Position numbers and translations under genes: made by a program. From the NCBI RefSeq assembly GCF_918797505.1, contig NC_092796.1, positions 1 to 64,000 of the forward strand: a stretch of DNA of 64,000 nt, in the 5' to 3' direction. Of this stretch, positions 1-11,498 are shown one piece after another. Positions within the stretch are counted from its first letter, which is position 1; the number at the start of each line of letters is the position of its first letter. The notes below the pieces were generated by a model. The model searched no databases and had not been told where the DNA came from. It was given only the letters and a program-made list of their open reading frames with translations. This stretch comes from Bemisia tabaci (Eukaryota; Arthropoda; Insecta; Hemiptera; Aleyrodidae).

Positions 1-539
1 TTATTTGTTCGAAAAGTGCCCTACGGCAATAGAAAAGTCCAATCTCTTTGAGAGGAGGTTTTTTTTCGGGGGGGGGGGGGGGAGGTGGGAGCTGGGGGCG
101 ACTGATCTTGAATTTTTATAGTACAAACGTGGGATGGGCAATTGAATCGGTCAGTTACAACAGGGCTCAAGCGCCAGACACAAAAATACGAAAAAAACAG
201 TAGAAACTGTATAAACCAACCCGTTTTAAATTGCAAATTAATTAATAATGTGATGAATTAATTCATCGCTTTAATATTTTAGAGCTCGGAGAATTCTTAC
301 AAGGGGTCAATTAAAATAGTTATTACCATTTTTCTCGAATTCTCATTATTGGTGTTTGAGCCATTTTGTAACTTACCGATTCAATTGCCGAAGGACCCAG
401 CAATCTCTGCAACCAACTCTCCCCTGCGCTCTCTCCTTTAAAAAGTACATGTTTACGCTTGTGCCGCCGCTGCCCCCCCCCCCCCCCTCCCAGTCCGAGG
501 CACATAACTCCCCCTGATGGGATTAAAATTGAGGGACGT
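1..539. other. intergenic, no gene seen
   Basis: No credible coding region. It contains a G homopolymer at about 68-82 and a C homopolymer at about 473-487; short ORFs here run through these and look spurious. Confidence 0.6.
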
Positions 540-776
540 GGAGGACAAGGCGCATAAGTGCAGTTTTTGCTGTTTCAAGAAACACTTGTTGGAAGGTTTG
601 AAATTACATGGAGCCTTGTGGCAGAGAGAAAGTTCAAACTGGCTTTTTGATGCCTTAAAGTTGGAAATTGGGAGCAAATTCACAGAATAGGTATGCATTC
701 AGACTAGTATTACTTGAAAACATTAATATCTCAATTTTTTTCAAAAACTTCACTTATGCGCATGCGCTTGTCCTCT
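540..776. repeat. MITE family A, copy 1 (uninterrupted)
   Basis: A 237-bp element with inverted ends: the left end reads GGAGGACAAGGCGCATAAGTG and the right end is close to its reverse complement (CACTTATGCGCATGCGCTTGTCCTCT). The reverse-complemented sequence aligns along its length with 15257-15932, where the same element carries a 442-bp insertion. No coding capacity, so it is a non-autonomous element. Confidence 0.75.
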
Positions 777-1132
777 AAGACCCTCAATCGAAAGATGGGT
801 AAAAATGGCAGTGCGATGCGAGGCTCTCGGTCAAGTAGAAGAGGTTTGATCTATGTATAACGTGACTTGTGAGTCTCGTGCCCCAGTGTAGGTATCTCTG
901 TTATCAGTGCCGCTGCCCCCCAGCCCCCACTCATTCCCCGCGGCCCTTCTCACTGGCGCATCGATGACGGTCAGCTGTTCTCGAACGTTCGAATTTGTCG
1001 TATCAATTTTGCACGTTCCCGTACCGCGTCATAGTTCAGTCCCCCTGCTCGAATCACACGACTCCGCGCCACAACGGTCTGGACTTCTCCAAGTGGATTC
1101 ACGAGTGGATATTTTGCTTGATAAGCACTATG
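777..1132. other. intergenic, nothing recognised
   Basis: A C-rich patch around 907-950 and ordinary unique-looking sequence. I see no gene, RNA or repeat that I can support. Confidence 0.5.
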
Positions 1133-1942
1133 CTGCCGTGTTAAGTAAAAACGCCGTATGAACCTTCAGGCGTTGCCAAATTTCCGATGATAAAACACAA
1201 ATTTCCAGGGCTGATTATTGAAATTGACAGACACAGCTATACACAAAGAAGACATAAGGAGTATGGATCGATCCTATTCATTGAAATGGGTCGTTGTTAT
1301 AGACTAAAGGGGAAAAATACGGACTAACTGTAGGGTCTCTGCGGGCCGATTATTGAAACTGATAGACAAAGCTATAGACAAAGACGACAAAAGGGATTTA
1401 GAGGGATCCTATTGGTGGAAGCGGGTGGTGGCAATGGACATAGGAGGTACGTAATGGACTAACTAATGGCCACCCACCAAAGACCTGACAGTTAGTCCAT
1501 CACTTTCTTCCTTAGTCTATAAGAAGCAAGCATATCAACCAATAGGATCGCTCTATACTCCCTATATCTTCTTCGTCTATCGCTTTGTCTATCAGTTTCA
1601 ATAATTGGCCCGCTGGTGAGTTGCCGTTAGATAGTCTACCCTTTACTTCCTTCGTCCATTGCGCCACCACCCGCTTCCACCAATAGGATCACTTTATTCT
1701 CAATTAGTCATCTTTGTCTATCGCTTTATCTATATATTTCAATAATCAGCCTCGAGTTAGGCTCTGCTCGGCTTATAAATAATGTCCTTCCAATTTTTTC
1801 AGAATTTTGTTAGCAATTTCATCTGAAATTCCTGAAAATTTCAAGGAAAAATATTCATGACGTTCGGCAAAAATAAACATTTTATCGAAGGAAATTCGGC
1901 AACACCTGAAGGTTCATACGGCATTTCGCCTTAGCAGGGCAG
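1133..1942. repeat. MITE family B, copy 1, split by nested inverted repeats
   Basis: The outer ends (CTGCCGTGTTAAGTAAAAAC on the left; CGGCATTTCGCCTTAGCAGGGCAG on the right) match the 252-bp element at 16292-16543. This copy is 810 bp because an inverted-repeat element of about 540 bp (1209-1751) sits inside it. The flanking halves still align with the uninterrupted copy (for example GTTGCCAAATTTCC on the left and ATATTCATGA on the right). Confidence 0.75.
1209..1751. repeat. inverted-repeat element nested in MITE B, itself concentric
   Basis: The ends read GGCTGATTATTGAAATTGAC and TATTTCAATAATCAGCC. A second, inner pair with the related motif (GGGCCGATTATTGAAACTGA near 1341; CAGTTTCAATAATTGGCCCG near 1594) lies inside, so the element appears to have inserted into a relative of itself or been duplicated inward. 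A shorter relative is at 21124-21250. Confidence 0.65.
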
Positions 1943-2436
1943 TATGGGCACACCTTGTCAAACGTTGCGTTACTACCTAATATCTCCGGTATCGCCGGGT
2001 TTAGAGGGTAATGTCAGGACTTTACTCGGAAATCGTGGAAATGATGATGCAACGGAAAAAGCTGACGATGGCCAGCGGAATGATCTAGAAGAGATGACCC
2101 GGAAAAATCTTGACTTTTCCCAACGAGTTTCTATGACGCGTGTTGCTTCCCACTATCGCTTGTCACGCTGCATAACATGGAAAAAGTTCTCAGGAAGGAA
2201 GATCAACGGCCCCGGTCGTATTGCAACAGTTTCGTAACTGTCTGTACGGAAGGATCGGAAAAAGAAACTTTTGCGTCGTAAAAGTCTCATTTTAAATTTT
2301 CCCTCTCGGTTTCATTTTCCTCCCCAGAAAAACGTATGTGCACAAACAATCACCCTGTACAACTAGGGGAGGGGGAGATACACGTAAAAGTCCGTCCCGG
2401 AGGAGAAGAACCTGTAAAATCCAAAATGATCCAAAT
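1943..2436. other. intergenic, nothing recognised
   Basis: A 97-codon ORF (1944-2237) starts at the end of MITE B and shows no protein motif I recognise. I regard it as chance. Confidence 0.45.
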
Positions 2437-2601
2437 CAGTGGCGTGGCGTGCTTTGCGATATATCGATTGATCTGTCATTTAAACCTATGGAAAAGGATC
2501 GATGAACAGGGTGTTCGCAGCGGACACCTTAATAATCGATTCTTTACCATAGGTTTAAATGGCATCACAATCGATACATCGAAATTCACGCCACACCACT
2601 G
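2437..2601. repeat. hAT-like MITE family C, copy 1
   Basis: The ends are CAGTGGCGTGGCGTG and CACGCCACACCACTG. The interior contains two inverted stretches around ATTTAAACCTATGG and CCATAGGTTTAAAT plus ATCGAT motifs. The copy at 55762-55925 is strongly similar. The CAGTGGCG start is of the hAT type. No clear 8-bp duplication is visible at this copy. Confidence 0.75.
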
Positions 2602-2618
2602 TATGAACCTTAATGATA

Positions 2619-2830
2619 CACCAAAAAAAAAGTGTATAGGTGTTAGAGTAGTAACATCCCAGATGTTAAAAAAATATGCGACAACTCTTGGATGTTGTCA
2701 TTAACGCTCTGATATTAACATAACATCCTAGAATGTTATGTTTACATCCTAGGATGTTACTTTAATATCAGAGTGTTAATGACAACATCCAAGAGTCGCC
2801 GCACATTTTTGAACACCTTTTTTTTCGGTG
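2619..2830. repeat. palindromic MITE flanked by TA
   Basis: A 212-bp near-palindrome with ends CACCAAAAAAAAAGTG and CACCTTTTTTTTTCGGTG, with TA immediately outside each end (2617-2618 and 2831-2832). This suits a Tc1/mariner-type TA insertion. The inner arms pair around ACAACTCTTGGATGTTGTC and GACAACATCCAAGAG. A similar-sized element is at 45490-45698. Confidence 0.75.
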
Positions 2831-3315
2831 TATCTTCTCATTTTTACCTGTAAAATTCAAAGGACAAACATAATTTTTTGAATTTTTGAAAAGCTTCTCC
2901 CAGCGTTGATTTTTCGTCAAGAGGAAGTAACAGAAAATTAGAGCAGGAATAATAGCACAATTTTAGTTTTCTACGAAATAAATACAAAATGAAAGGATAG
3001 TGTAACTTAGTTTTTCCAATTTTTTCATCTGCAACCGCGTACGTTCATGTGAGAATATCAAGAAAAAAGAAGGTAGGTCGATATGACTTTCTTTCATGCT
3101 TTCGACGATGTATAAGGAACCAAATAAAATAAATAAGCGACCACGAAGAAGATGTTTGCGTCCCCTTAGCTCATGCAAGTAATGAACATCCTTTGAAAGC
3201 TCTGAGGTCATCTGGGAATTTGGCGCTTTGAGCAATGCATGGTCCTAAAATATGCTATTAGACAGTTGACTAGAGCCACGCTAAAGAATGACAGAGACTG
3301 CTGGGTCAGTACAAA

Positions 3316-3551
3316 CCGCTGCGAGCAGCTATCAGTGATTCCAAGCCGCTCAAGTTGCTTATCGAGATATTGAAGGCGAACTGGTCTTAGCGAGTGAGAA
3401 ACGATATGAGTGAAATATTTAACTGCTGCACAGCTTGAGCAAACTGAGTAAATGTGGCCGAGATGCGGCGCGCGAGCAACTATTACTGCTCCCAAGCCAT
3501 TCAAGTTGCCTATCGAGATGTTGAAGGCGAATTTGTTTGAACGAGTAATTT
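3316..3551. repeat. degenerate direct repeat, two units
   Basis: Two copies about 152 bp apart share the stretch CAAGTTGCYTATCGAGATRT followed by TGAAGGCGAA. On the minus strand both read as a related peptide (RLQxLDxQLExLG) in two different frames. Function unknown; the units may be remnants of a decayed coding or mobile repeat. Confidence 0.45.
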
Positions 3552-5077
3552 TTTCTTGAGGGAGGGGGACAGGTAATTGGGGAAGAACCAATACAGTCAG
3601 TATTTTTTATCTCCAACGACCTTAAAGAGACCATTTGGGACTTTTTGCTTTCTTGGCAATGTGATTCGCCTTCGATTTAGGAAGTATACCACCCGCAATG
3701 CGCGAGCCCCTGAGCGCTCATCCGATTCTGTTGGAACTTCCAACTTGGGAGTTACAGTCGGGAAACAATTATGATCGGAATGTACCTACCTTCAATCATT
3801 TTTCAGAATTCTTTCCATCAGCTGATTGTAAAGCGCATCGTTATCTCTCGTAATGAGCGCTATCTCTGTGAACTCTTTTCCGGAAGACGATAAAATGCAT
3901 TGCGTACTGCACTTGAACTTCATAACGAGGTTGGGAACAGATCAATAATGCGACGCCGACGGAGAAACACGACAATACGATTCGGTGTCAGTTTAATAAT
4001 CATAATGATACGATACATCATTCATCATGTCTCCATCCCTTACACCGCGTCCTTTGGCGTGCCTTATGGCCTCAATTATTCCAGTTCAAGAACGTAGTTT
4101 CTGCATGCTTCTTCCATTATTGATTTCGTCTGTTTTTTCTATTTCAAAGAGGCTGTAAACAAGGTGACTAGATTCTTTGAGTCCGTAAGTGGGTAGTTCG
4201 ATAAAATAAAATATCCTCTTAAAACACTTGCACTCAGAAGTTTGAGTGAAAAAAAACCAGAACAATAGGAGGAAAAAGTTTAAAGCCAATTTGTACACAC
4301 CCAAAATCCTTAAAAAATCAGGGAAAATTTCGTAAATTTTGCTTGAGATTCTTGGAAAGTCAGGGAAAAATCAGAAAATTTCTCCACTCAAATACCTTGA
4401 ATTCCGTTGTTTTGTCCAAAACTTTGAGCGGCTCTGATCGCATTCATGCTTTTTATCAGCAAAGTTTGATTTTCGCACAAAACATACCTCCTGGAAAACA
4501 TTTTGATGCTCAACATCCTTAAAAAGTTAGAGAAAATTCAAACATATTTTTTTATTTCATTACTTCGAAAAGCCAGAAAGGAAGAGGGAAAAGTCAGAAA
4601 ATTTTAAAATTTCCAGGAAACTTATCTTGCTAGATCAATTTATCTCTAAACAGATGGCTACGCTCCCTGATTGATTCGTAGCCCAACCCCGGAAGTGCCT
4701 CGCGCCTCAGACGTACGCGTTACTCTTATGATTTTGCATCATAGAGTGCAGGGCCGGATTAAAGGGGTGGCCCAATGGGCCGCGGCCCATGGCGGCAAAT
4801 TTTGCAATGTTTTTGTATGTACGTATAAAAAAAATCGGATTCAGAAAAAAAAAATTATCAATGAGAAAAGGGGACAAAATCTCTTTCCTGAGAGTATAAT
4901 AATTTCGAATTTTTTCGTTTTTCGGTGATACAAGAGACAGCATCTTTAATTAGTCGAGTTAAGAGAGGAACTAAACACGCAATTTGGCCTGGAGCTCAGC
5001 GCAGAGAGGAATGATGACGAGGACTTAAAAAGTAAAGGACAAGCACGCGGCGCAGCGGTCGGCATGTAACACATATT

Positions 5078-5240
5078 AGCGCCTACGAGACTGCATGAAT
5101 ACTTCAATTACTTCACCCATTGCGTCAAACACAGTGCGGTCAGGAGCGGTTGGCGTGAAACGCATAGCGCCTACAAGACTGCGGGAATACTTCACGCATT
5201 GCGCCAAACACAGTGCTATCAGCGCGGCGCAGGCGCAGGC
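5078..5240. repeat. tandem pair of a dispersed repeat
   Basis: Two units of roughly 85 bp, each containing GCGCCTACRAGACTGC, AATACTTCA and CATTGCGYCAAACACAGTG. The same words (TACTTCACGCATTGCGC) form the core of the palindrome at 57586-57675 in a TPS intron, so this is a dispersed element. Confidence 0.6.
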
Positions 5241-5471
5241 CCAGCGGCGGCGGAAAAAGTTAAAATTATTCAACCACATTTATGTTTGTTATTTCATAAT
5301 TTTTTGGTTCATTTCTTATGAATGGAGGACCTTGTCCACACAGAGACAGGTTTACGGAACTTAACTTTCGTGCAAAGTTCCGTGAAATTTTACTAGTAGT
5401 GTTGACAGGGCTTTCGCAAAAAATGTATCCAACATGAGTAGTTAAACGCGTCTTATGCACCTCTCCCCCTC

Positions 5472-5971
5472 NNNNNNNNNNNNNNNNNNNNNNNNNNNNN
5501 NNNNNNNNNNNNNNNNNNNNNNNNNNNNNNNNNNNNNNNNNNNNNNNNNNNNNNNNNNNNNNNNNNNNNNNNNNNNNNNNNNNNNNNNNNNNNNNNNNNN
5601 NNNNNNNNNNNNNNNNNNNNNNNNNNNNNNNNNNNNNNNNNNNNNNNNNNNNNNNNNNNNNNNNNNNNNNNNNNNNNNNNNNNNNNNNNNNNNNNNNNNN
5701 NNNNNNNNNNNNNNNNNNNNNNNNNNNNNNNNNNNNNNNNNNNNNNNNNNNNNNNNNNNNNNNNNNNNNNNNNNNNNNNNNNNNNNNNNNNNNNNNNNNN
5801 NNNNNNNNNNNNNNNNNNNNNNNNNNNNNNNNNNNNNNNNNNNNNNNNNNNNNNNNNNNNNNNNNNNNNNNNNNNNNNNNNNNNNNNNNNNNNNNNNNNN
5901 NNNNNNNNNNNNNNNNNNNNNNNNNNNNNNNNNNNNNNNNNNNNNNNNNNNNNNNNNNNNNNNNNNNNNNN
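5472..5971. other. assembly gap (500 N)
   Basis: A run of N. ORFs spanning it are artefacts. The LINE-like fragment that follows begins at the gap edge, so more of that element may be missing. Confidence 0.99.
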
Positions 5972-6304
5972 AAACTAAAACCTCTCAAGTCCTGTAGAAC
6001 TCACTTCAAGAGGAGTTGCCTACTAACAAAGCCCTCCCTAATTATCAACTGTTCAATCATGAATTTTGTGAATACTAAGCTAAATGTTGACAACTTAAAT
6101 ACTAACCACCCATTTCTCACCAGAAATGCAGCTTCAACTGCCCACATGAAGGTTAGCCCATGTCCTCAGAGAAGGCCTACCTTTCACGTTAAACTGCCAG
6201 TAACTTTGAAGAGTATGATCAACCAAATAAACTTTAAAAATAAATTAACAAAGCTTCTAATTGATGGTGAATATTATGAAGTAGGCGAGTACAGGAATGA
6301 ATGA
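5972..6304 (+). mobile_element. probable LINE reverse-transcriptase C-terminal fragment
   Basis: An open frame runs from the gap edge to a stop at 6302-6304, without needing the ATG at 6059. Its last part (LKSMINQINFKNKLTKLLID, then EYYEVGEY) resembles the conserved tail of jockey-like LINE reverse transcriptases, where LP..LK..N...FK..LK..L is followed by an aromatic-rich YY..EF segment. The catalytic palm domain would lie in or beyond the gap and is not seen. The call rests on this tail pattern only and is tentative. Confidence 0.4.
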
Positions 6305-7094
6305 TTGAGTAGTAGAAGAAGTAAATGTTCAATCTTTGGCGAATTTGTTACTAGCCTCCATGTGCAACCAAAACAAATCAAAGTTATTATTATGATTATT
6401 ATACTTTATTTCTAGTGAGCCCTAGTGTTAAAATGAAACAGTAACTGAATCGGCGTATGCGAAAACGTCCGATGTCCAATACAGTGTTTCAGAATTTGAG
6501 TCGATGTTTTTGTCGTAACTTAAAGATACAAGATGGCTTAAGACGTAAGGAATGTAGAACAATTCTATATAAATATAATCCCCCAGGTATAATTAAACGT
6601 TTACAAAAGAGATCGATCTTATTCATCAGTGTTGTGAGGCAAGAGAAATCACTGCAATAATTATGAAAATCTGTGTTGGACAACGGACGTTTTTACATGA
6701 GTCGATTCAATTAAAGGGTGACAGGAAAATCGACACTGTAGGAAACCTAATACATAATAATACAAAAATTTAAGAAGGAGTTGCGATTGATTCTATCTAA
6801 TCTGAGGTGGTTCGGAGTGGGCAGAATGAACGAGACGTAAAAACCTAAGACAAGACACAGTAGGATGTTTTTTTAAAAATTTCACTTACTTAATCAGCTG
6901 AAAACAATGATGTTAAATAAGGGACTAATTAGAAATAAAACATATAAAAGAAAGTCTTGGGAACTGGAGGACTCATTTGTAATGTTAAAGTTTCTGTTAA
7001 CATCGCATTAATGCAAAAACCTAGAGCAGAAATTGAGTCTTGTTAAGACATTTCGTTTTTAAACATCAAAGCACTGTCTGAATGAAATTGTTAA
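6305..7094. other. intergenic, nothing recognised
   Basis: AT-rich sequence with a TTATTATTATGATTATTATA stretch near 6384. No gene or element supported. Confidence 0.5.
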
Positions 7095-7536
7095 GGTGTT
7101 TCGTCAAGCTCAAAAGGAGTGGTCGAACTGGCATGCGATATATCGCATCTTTTAGGTCAAAACTCTCGGCAGATTTTGAATTTTCAGCAAAAAAAAGGAC
7201 AATAGCCCCTGCGCATGAGCCGAAAGAATCATTCTAAACCCAAAAATCGGCAAAATTCAGAGAATTGAAAGCAGAATAGTGTTTGGAAAAAAACCTCGCA
7301 TTCAATACAGAAATCGATAGCTGAATCGAATGCGAGGTTTTTTTCCAAACACTGTCCTGCTTTCATTTTTCTTAATTTTGCCGATTTTTGGGTTTAGAAT
7401 GATTCTTTAGGCTCATGCGCACGGGCTATCGTCCTTTTTTTTGCTGAAAATTCAAAATCTGCCGAGATTTTGTACCTAAAAGATGCGATATATCGCATGC
7501 AAGTTTGACCACGTCACTTGAGCTTGATGTATCACC
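7095..7536. repeat. Harbinger-like palindromic MITE D, copy 1
   Basis: A 442-bp near-complete palindrome from GGTG to CACC. The arms contain CATGCGATATATCGCA near each end and AACCTCGCATTC at the centre. It is flanked by TTAA on both sides. It has exactly the same length as the copy at 15330-15771. A TAA/TTAA target with GG-starting ends suits the PIF/Harbinger group, but no transposase is present. It lies about 0.5 kb beyond the 3' end of the DDE gene. Confidence 0.85.
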
Positions 7537-8027
7537 TTAAAGGAGGTCCAAAAACTACACGAATACATACACACGATGTATACACACATACAACTACACG
7601 ATAATATGTAAATACTGGGACAGCCTTCATTCAGAGGCACGGCAAATATTAGAACAACACTAACATGGTAGCGGATTATGCTGAATGGAGAATTTGCACA
7701 CAAAAATAGTACTGCTTCATCTGAGAGTACCCAATGAGCTGAGCTCACAGTATTTTTCAAAATTTTTTTCTGACATGGGAAATTGGAGAAAAATATATTT
7801 AAAAGTGAGAAAATGTGCCGCCTTGTGACGTAATCTGGCAGCATTTCCCATTTAGACACATGTATTTTCCCAGAATAGGTTATTTTGTCATATTTTCTCC
7901 AATAATTGTTAAATTTAGAAACCAAGGATATCCTCGTTCTCAGTTTTCCTAGCAGTATTATTTTAAAGATGAAATTCACAAAATTTAAAACACCTGCAAA
8001 GTCTCCATTTCTCACAATAATGTAAAA
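7537..8027. other. intergenic or 3' region of the DDE gene
   Basis: AT-rich and downstream of the minus-strand stop codon at 8028-8030. It could hold the 3' untranslated region. A 179-codon ORF across here overlaps the end of MITE D and shows no motif. Confidence 0.4.
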
Positions 8028-8757
8028 TCAATTAAAACTTTGCACAAGGGAAAGGAAACCGTTGAGACCATCACTGCCATCATCTAGCAGAGGATTGGGA
8101 ACAATGGTTTGAGCTAATTGTTGGAAATTGACATCATTAGCAATATCATCATCATCATCATCGTCATCATCAGATTGTTCAGAGCCGTTCGGTAAATCAA
8201 TATCCTCATCCTCCCTGTCAACTAAAGATACCACTGCCCGATTACCTGTTAAATACAGAGCATTCGGGGTCATGTTATTTTCAGTTGATAGAGGGTGATG
8301 ATTCCATTGTTGGAGAAACTGGTCCAAACTTCTCTGGATGCGAGGTTTGAAGATGTACGCTAGGGCTAGCATATGTACTTCATTACCAACATTTAAAATT
8401 CCTTGCAAACACAGGTTGGAAAAAAAATTCTTGAATCGAAGGGAGACTTTATTGACCTCACCCCAGAATCGCTCAATGCGTTGATTATGCACCGAACGCC
8501 CTGTGATGAAGCAATGGGAATCTACTCCTCTACTCTGTAACATGAAAGTAGCAACTTTCACGTTTTCTAAGCCTTTATCACTCCGCACAACTTTGGGAAA
8601 ACCATAACCTTGGACAGCTTCCTTAAAGAACTGAAGGACCGTGGTAGACTTTTTATTTGTGGCACACTTGATATAGATTGCCTTCCGACTGTAGGCATCA
8701 ACGCAGCCATGTATATAAAAGCTATACATGTTGAGTTTTTCATTTCCATCCATACTC
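8028..8757 (-). CDS. DDE gene, last exon (integrase core and acidic tail)
   Basis: The acceptor TTTTTCAG lies at 8758-8765 and the exon begins with G that completes the TGG codon split from the previous exon (LW|SMDGNEK). It encodes 242 residues to a TAA at 8028. It holds all three candidate catalytic acids and, near the end, an Asp run encoded by a GAT/GAC repeat around 8140-8170. A longer ORF upstream to 8906 is intron read-through. Confidence 0.82.
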
Positions 8758-11498
8758 CTGAAAAAGAAGAAGGAGAAAAAAAAATGTAAGAGGGCGGAAC
8801 TAAAAGGATTTAAGATTCTCAAAGAAGTACTATCTACCAAGAAATTCTTATAAGAACCATTCAAGAACAAGAAACTGAAAAAGAATGTATCAAAATAGAG
8901 GATCAAGTACTGATTATATCATTCAGGTATTTGAATTTGTATAAAGTCCTCCAAATGAAAAAAAGAAACACTAAGAAGTGGCCTGAACTGTACGTAACAA
9001 GGTGGAGAAGCCAGCACCGGCACCAGCCAAACCAGCATCATTTCTCCACCTTGTCCTCCACATGTTAGATTCAATCTAGTCTTATTTTTCATTCAGGATA
9101 TAAAAGTAGAGACTAAACTTGTCACCGTTTAAATCTATAGTCAAAAATCTTCAAAGCAGTCACCTTTTTGTATGACAGTGACATTCCAATGGAAAATCGT
9201 GAAGTACCTAATCAAGTTAAACATTGGAGACTTGAACCAGTCAGTAAGTAGTGGGAATTCAATGCACAACTACAAAACCTGTAAACCCATTTTTGGGGAG
9301 GAAAAAATTCTCATTTTTCAATAAATTCGAGCTCTTCATCTTAAAGCAATTGCAGACAATATTACCAACGACATTTTTGGAAAATTTTAGTGATTTTCCT
9401 TCTCTTCATAAGGTATATTCTGTGAAAACTCCAAGCCATGATGTTGCTTGGGAGCTTGGGTATCCTTTTAAAAAATAAAGGAGGTGCCCAGATTTTGCAA
9501 CAATGCAACCGAGATACTCATTTTTAGCCTCACAGCAGCCAATCTAAAAGATGTGTTTTCTGAAAAATTGATTCTTCAAAGATTTTTATTTGAATTGACC
9601 ATGGTTATTTTTACTATTATAGAGAATATTGCTGACAGAGTTACAATAAAAGACATACTCACTGTTGTCTGGATTGTCTGTGAAAAATGTCAGTTGAAAG
9701 GAGCTTAGGAAAAACTGCAGTGGAAACAAGGCTTTTCTCCTCAAATGTACCTACTTAAGAATTAAGAGTAAACCTTACCAAAGGTGATTTGGACCTGGAA
9801 CGTAAAACTTTTTCCGTTTCGTTTTTAGTCTTTGACGGAAAACGGTTCCAACAGGATCCACAGCACGGAGGGTTTCTCGAATTTTTTGGCGAGGTGCAGT
9901 CTTTCCTATGGCTGTAAGATGGCCTTTGACGTATCTTGCCCCACATTTTCGATTCTCTTCCTTTAGATCCACGACAGTCTGGAGCAACTCCTCATCATCT
10001 ATTTCTTCACTACGATAAGTTTGAGTACTGTAATTCCTGTAGAAAGTTTGGCGACTAATTCCCAACACCGCACAAGTTGCCGTGATAGACAAACCTACAT
10101 AAAGGAGAGACAAACAGATAACTGATTTTTGTGTTATTGAGAAATTCTAGTATCCAGTATCATAACCGGGAGGAGAAATGAGAAAGATATTTCACGTAAA
10201 GAGTGTTCATGACATTGGTAAAAAGGCTTTCTTCGATTCTGAAAGAAGAGAAAGTGATTTTTTCCCTCCATCAAAACATGTGTAATCACATTGTCTTGTG
10301 TTGACGTCATTTCAGATGTCTAAAAGGGATGTCTATTTGACACGGGCTTCGTGTACTTTTCTGAGCTTTGTGGTCTACTTTTTTTAAAAATGTGTGCAAA
10401 AAAAAGTCCCTGTCGGAGGTGTATCTCACCTTTAACTCCAAAGATTGGAGGAGTCCATTTTTTACACAAAAAAGTGTTTTTTTTGGTTTTTTTTTTAAAA
10501 TGAAGTTTTATTAAAATACTTCCAACGGCATTTTTAAGTATCAGAAGTTATAAAATGAATTTCCTATTTTTTAATACGGAAGGACACTGAGACAAAGGGA
10601 GAAAAAAATTAATTATACAGCTTTGTTTTTATGGTCTACCTACTTATATGTAAGCTCACAAAAAGCTGAATCCCATCGTAAAGGGGAGTTTGCAGTAGGT
10701 TCCCAAGTTTTAGACATGGCTCAGGCCCAGGTACCTCAAATGAATAAGGTGGCAAGATGACTTCTATCTAACTCTTCATGGTCAGTTCACTTCCTGTAGG
10801 CTTTTTCTACCTGTCCGATCCTCTCGCCAAAGAGGCCAAAATATGTTCATTCTCGGTTTGCTCCATGGAAAATAAAGGAGCATTTGAAAGATATACAATA
10901 GCCCAGTTAAAAAGTTTTTTGGTCGGTGATTCTTTTGGTTTGCTCAAATTTGCTCTAATACAGTAAGCAGCACAAGTTTTAGCTGCTTAAAGATATGCAA
11001 ACACAAAGGCTGTGAAACAGAGACTGAATGTTATTGCAAGTCTTCTACGCTGAAAATCATTTTTCAATAAAGAGGATTATTCATATGTAAGGAAGCAATT
11101 TTGAACTTAGGAAACAATAATGAGATAACTTAACAAACCTGATTTAGCGCAGTTATCCATAAATTCTTGGTCAACTTCCAAGGATGGCCTCCCACCCGCT
11201 GACATGTTCTTTTTCACATAACATGAAGCAGTTGCTTCTTGTACCTCTTCAGGATGATGGTAGTTTATATGGTCATTTATGAAGTTATCAACAAATGATG
11301 CAAGTCTTGAGAGCTGATGTTTCATCTCATCTGGAGCATGTTGTATTAGGTGTTGAAGCTGATCAGCTATTGTATGAAACTTGCTCATGGAATGGCTCAA
11401 CAAAATATTATCTCCATTACTAGCGTGGTTATGTCCCTTTCTTAATTCTTCCAGGGCACCTTCTACAAACTCTTCTATTTCTTGAAGAACTGATTCAC
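8028..11498 (-). CDS. spliced DDE integrase-core protein with helix-turn-helix (gene span)
   Basis: Three exons on the minus strand (11498-11139, 10094-9779, 8757-8028) join with matching phases at GT..AG introns of about 1.0 kb. They give roughly 467 residues plus a missing N-terminus. Order: a helical, acidic N-terminal part with a GRPSLEVDQEF linker; a helix-turn-helix-like segment (GLSITATCAVLGISRQTFYR); a region ending RAVDP and GPNHLW; then an RNase H-fold integrase core. The candidate catalytic residues are Asp in CVDAYSR, Asp in VRSDKG (39 residues between) and Glu in HNQRIERFW (34 between). All three are present. The tail carries nine Asp in a row. The layout matches the integrase-core proteins seen in fish and aquatic invertebrates (from memory). 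No flanking LTR or terminal repeats were found. It may be a transposon-derived host gene or a resident transposase; DNA cleavage activity is inferred. Confidence 0.8.
9779..10094 (-). CDS. DDE gene, middle exon (helix-turn-helix)
   Basis: 316 bp with acceptor ATGTAG and donor GTAAGG on the minus strand. It begins GLSITATCAVLGISRQ, which reads as a recognition-helix unit of the resolvase/transposase kind. It continues with an acidic stretch, then KCGARYVKGHLTAIG and RETLRAVDP, and ends GPNHLW. Both boundaries keep frame with the neighbouring exons. Confidence 0.8.
11139..11498 (-). CDS. DDE gene, upstream exon (helical N-terminal region)
   Basis: 360 bp, acceptor ATTTAAG and donor GTTTGT. It starts with two bases of a split codon (xGT) and stays open throughout. 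The encoded segment is predicted helical and charged (VLQEIEEFVEGALEELRK at the start), includes NFINDHINYHHPEE, and ends with GRPSLEVDQEFMDNCAKSG. An earlier exon must supply the start codon. Confidence 0.72.

Larger units (their letters stand above)
2833..5471. other. intergenic, AT-rich with decayed repeats
   Basis: No gene recognised. About 4300-4620 holds repeated CAGGGAAAA/TCAGAAAATTT wording typical of a decayed dispersed repeat. About 4748-4800 is a GGCC-rich patch (GGGCCGCGGCCCATGG). Two direct-repeat patches are listed separately. Confidence 0.5.

Noticed and set aside
5266..5997. Long ORFs across the N runs (5266-5997 and 43056-43772)
   Set aside because: They consist mostly of unknown bases in the assembly gaps.
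8567..8749. 60-codon minus-strand ORF
   Set aside because: It is another frame of the DDE gene's last exon.
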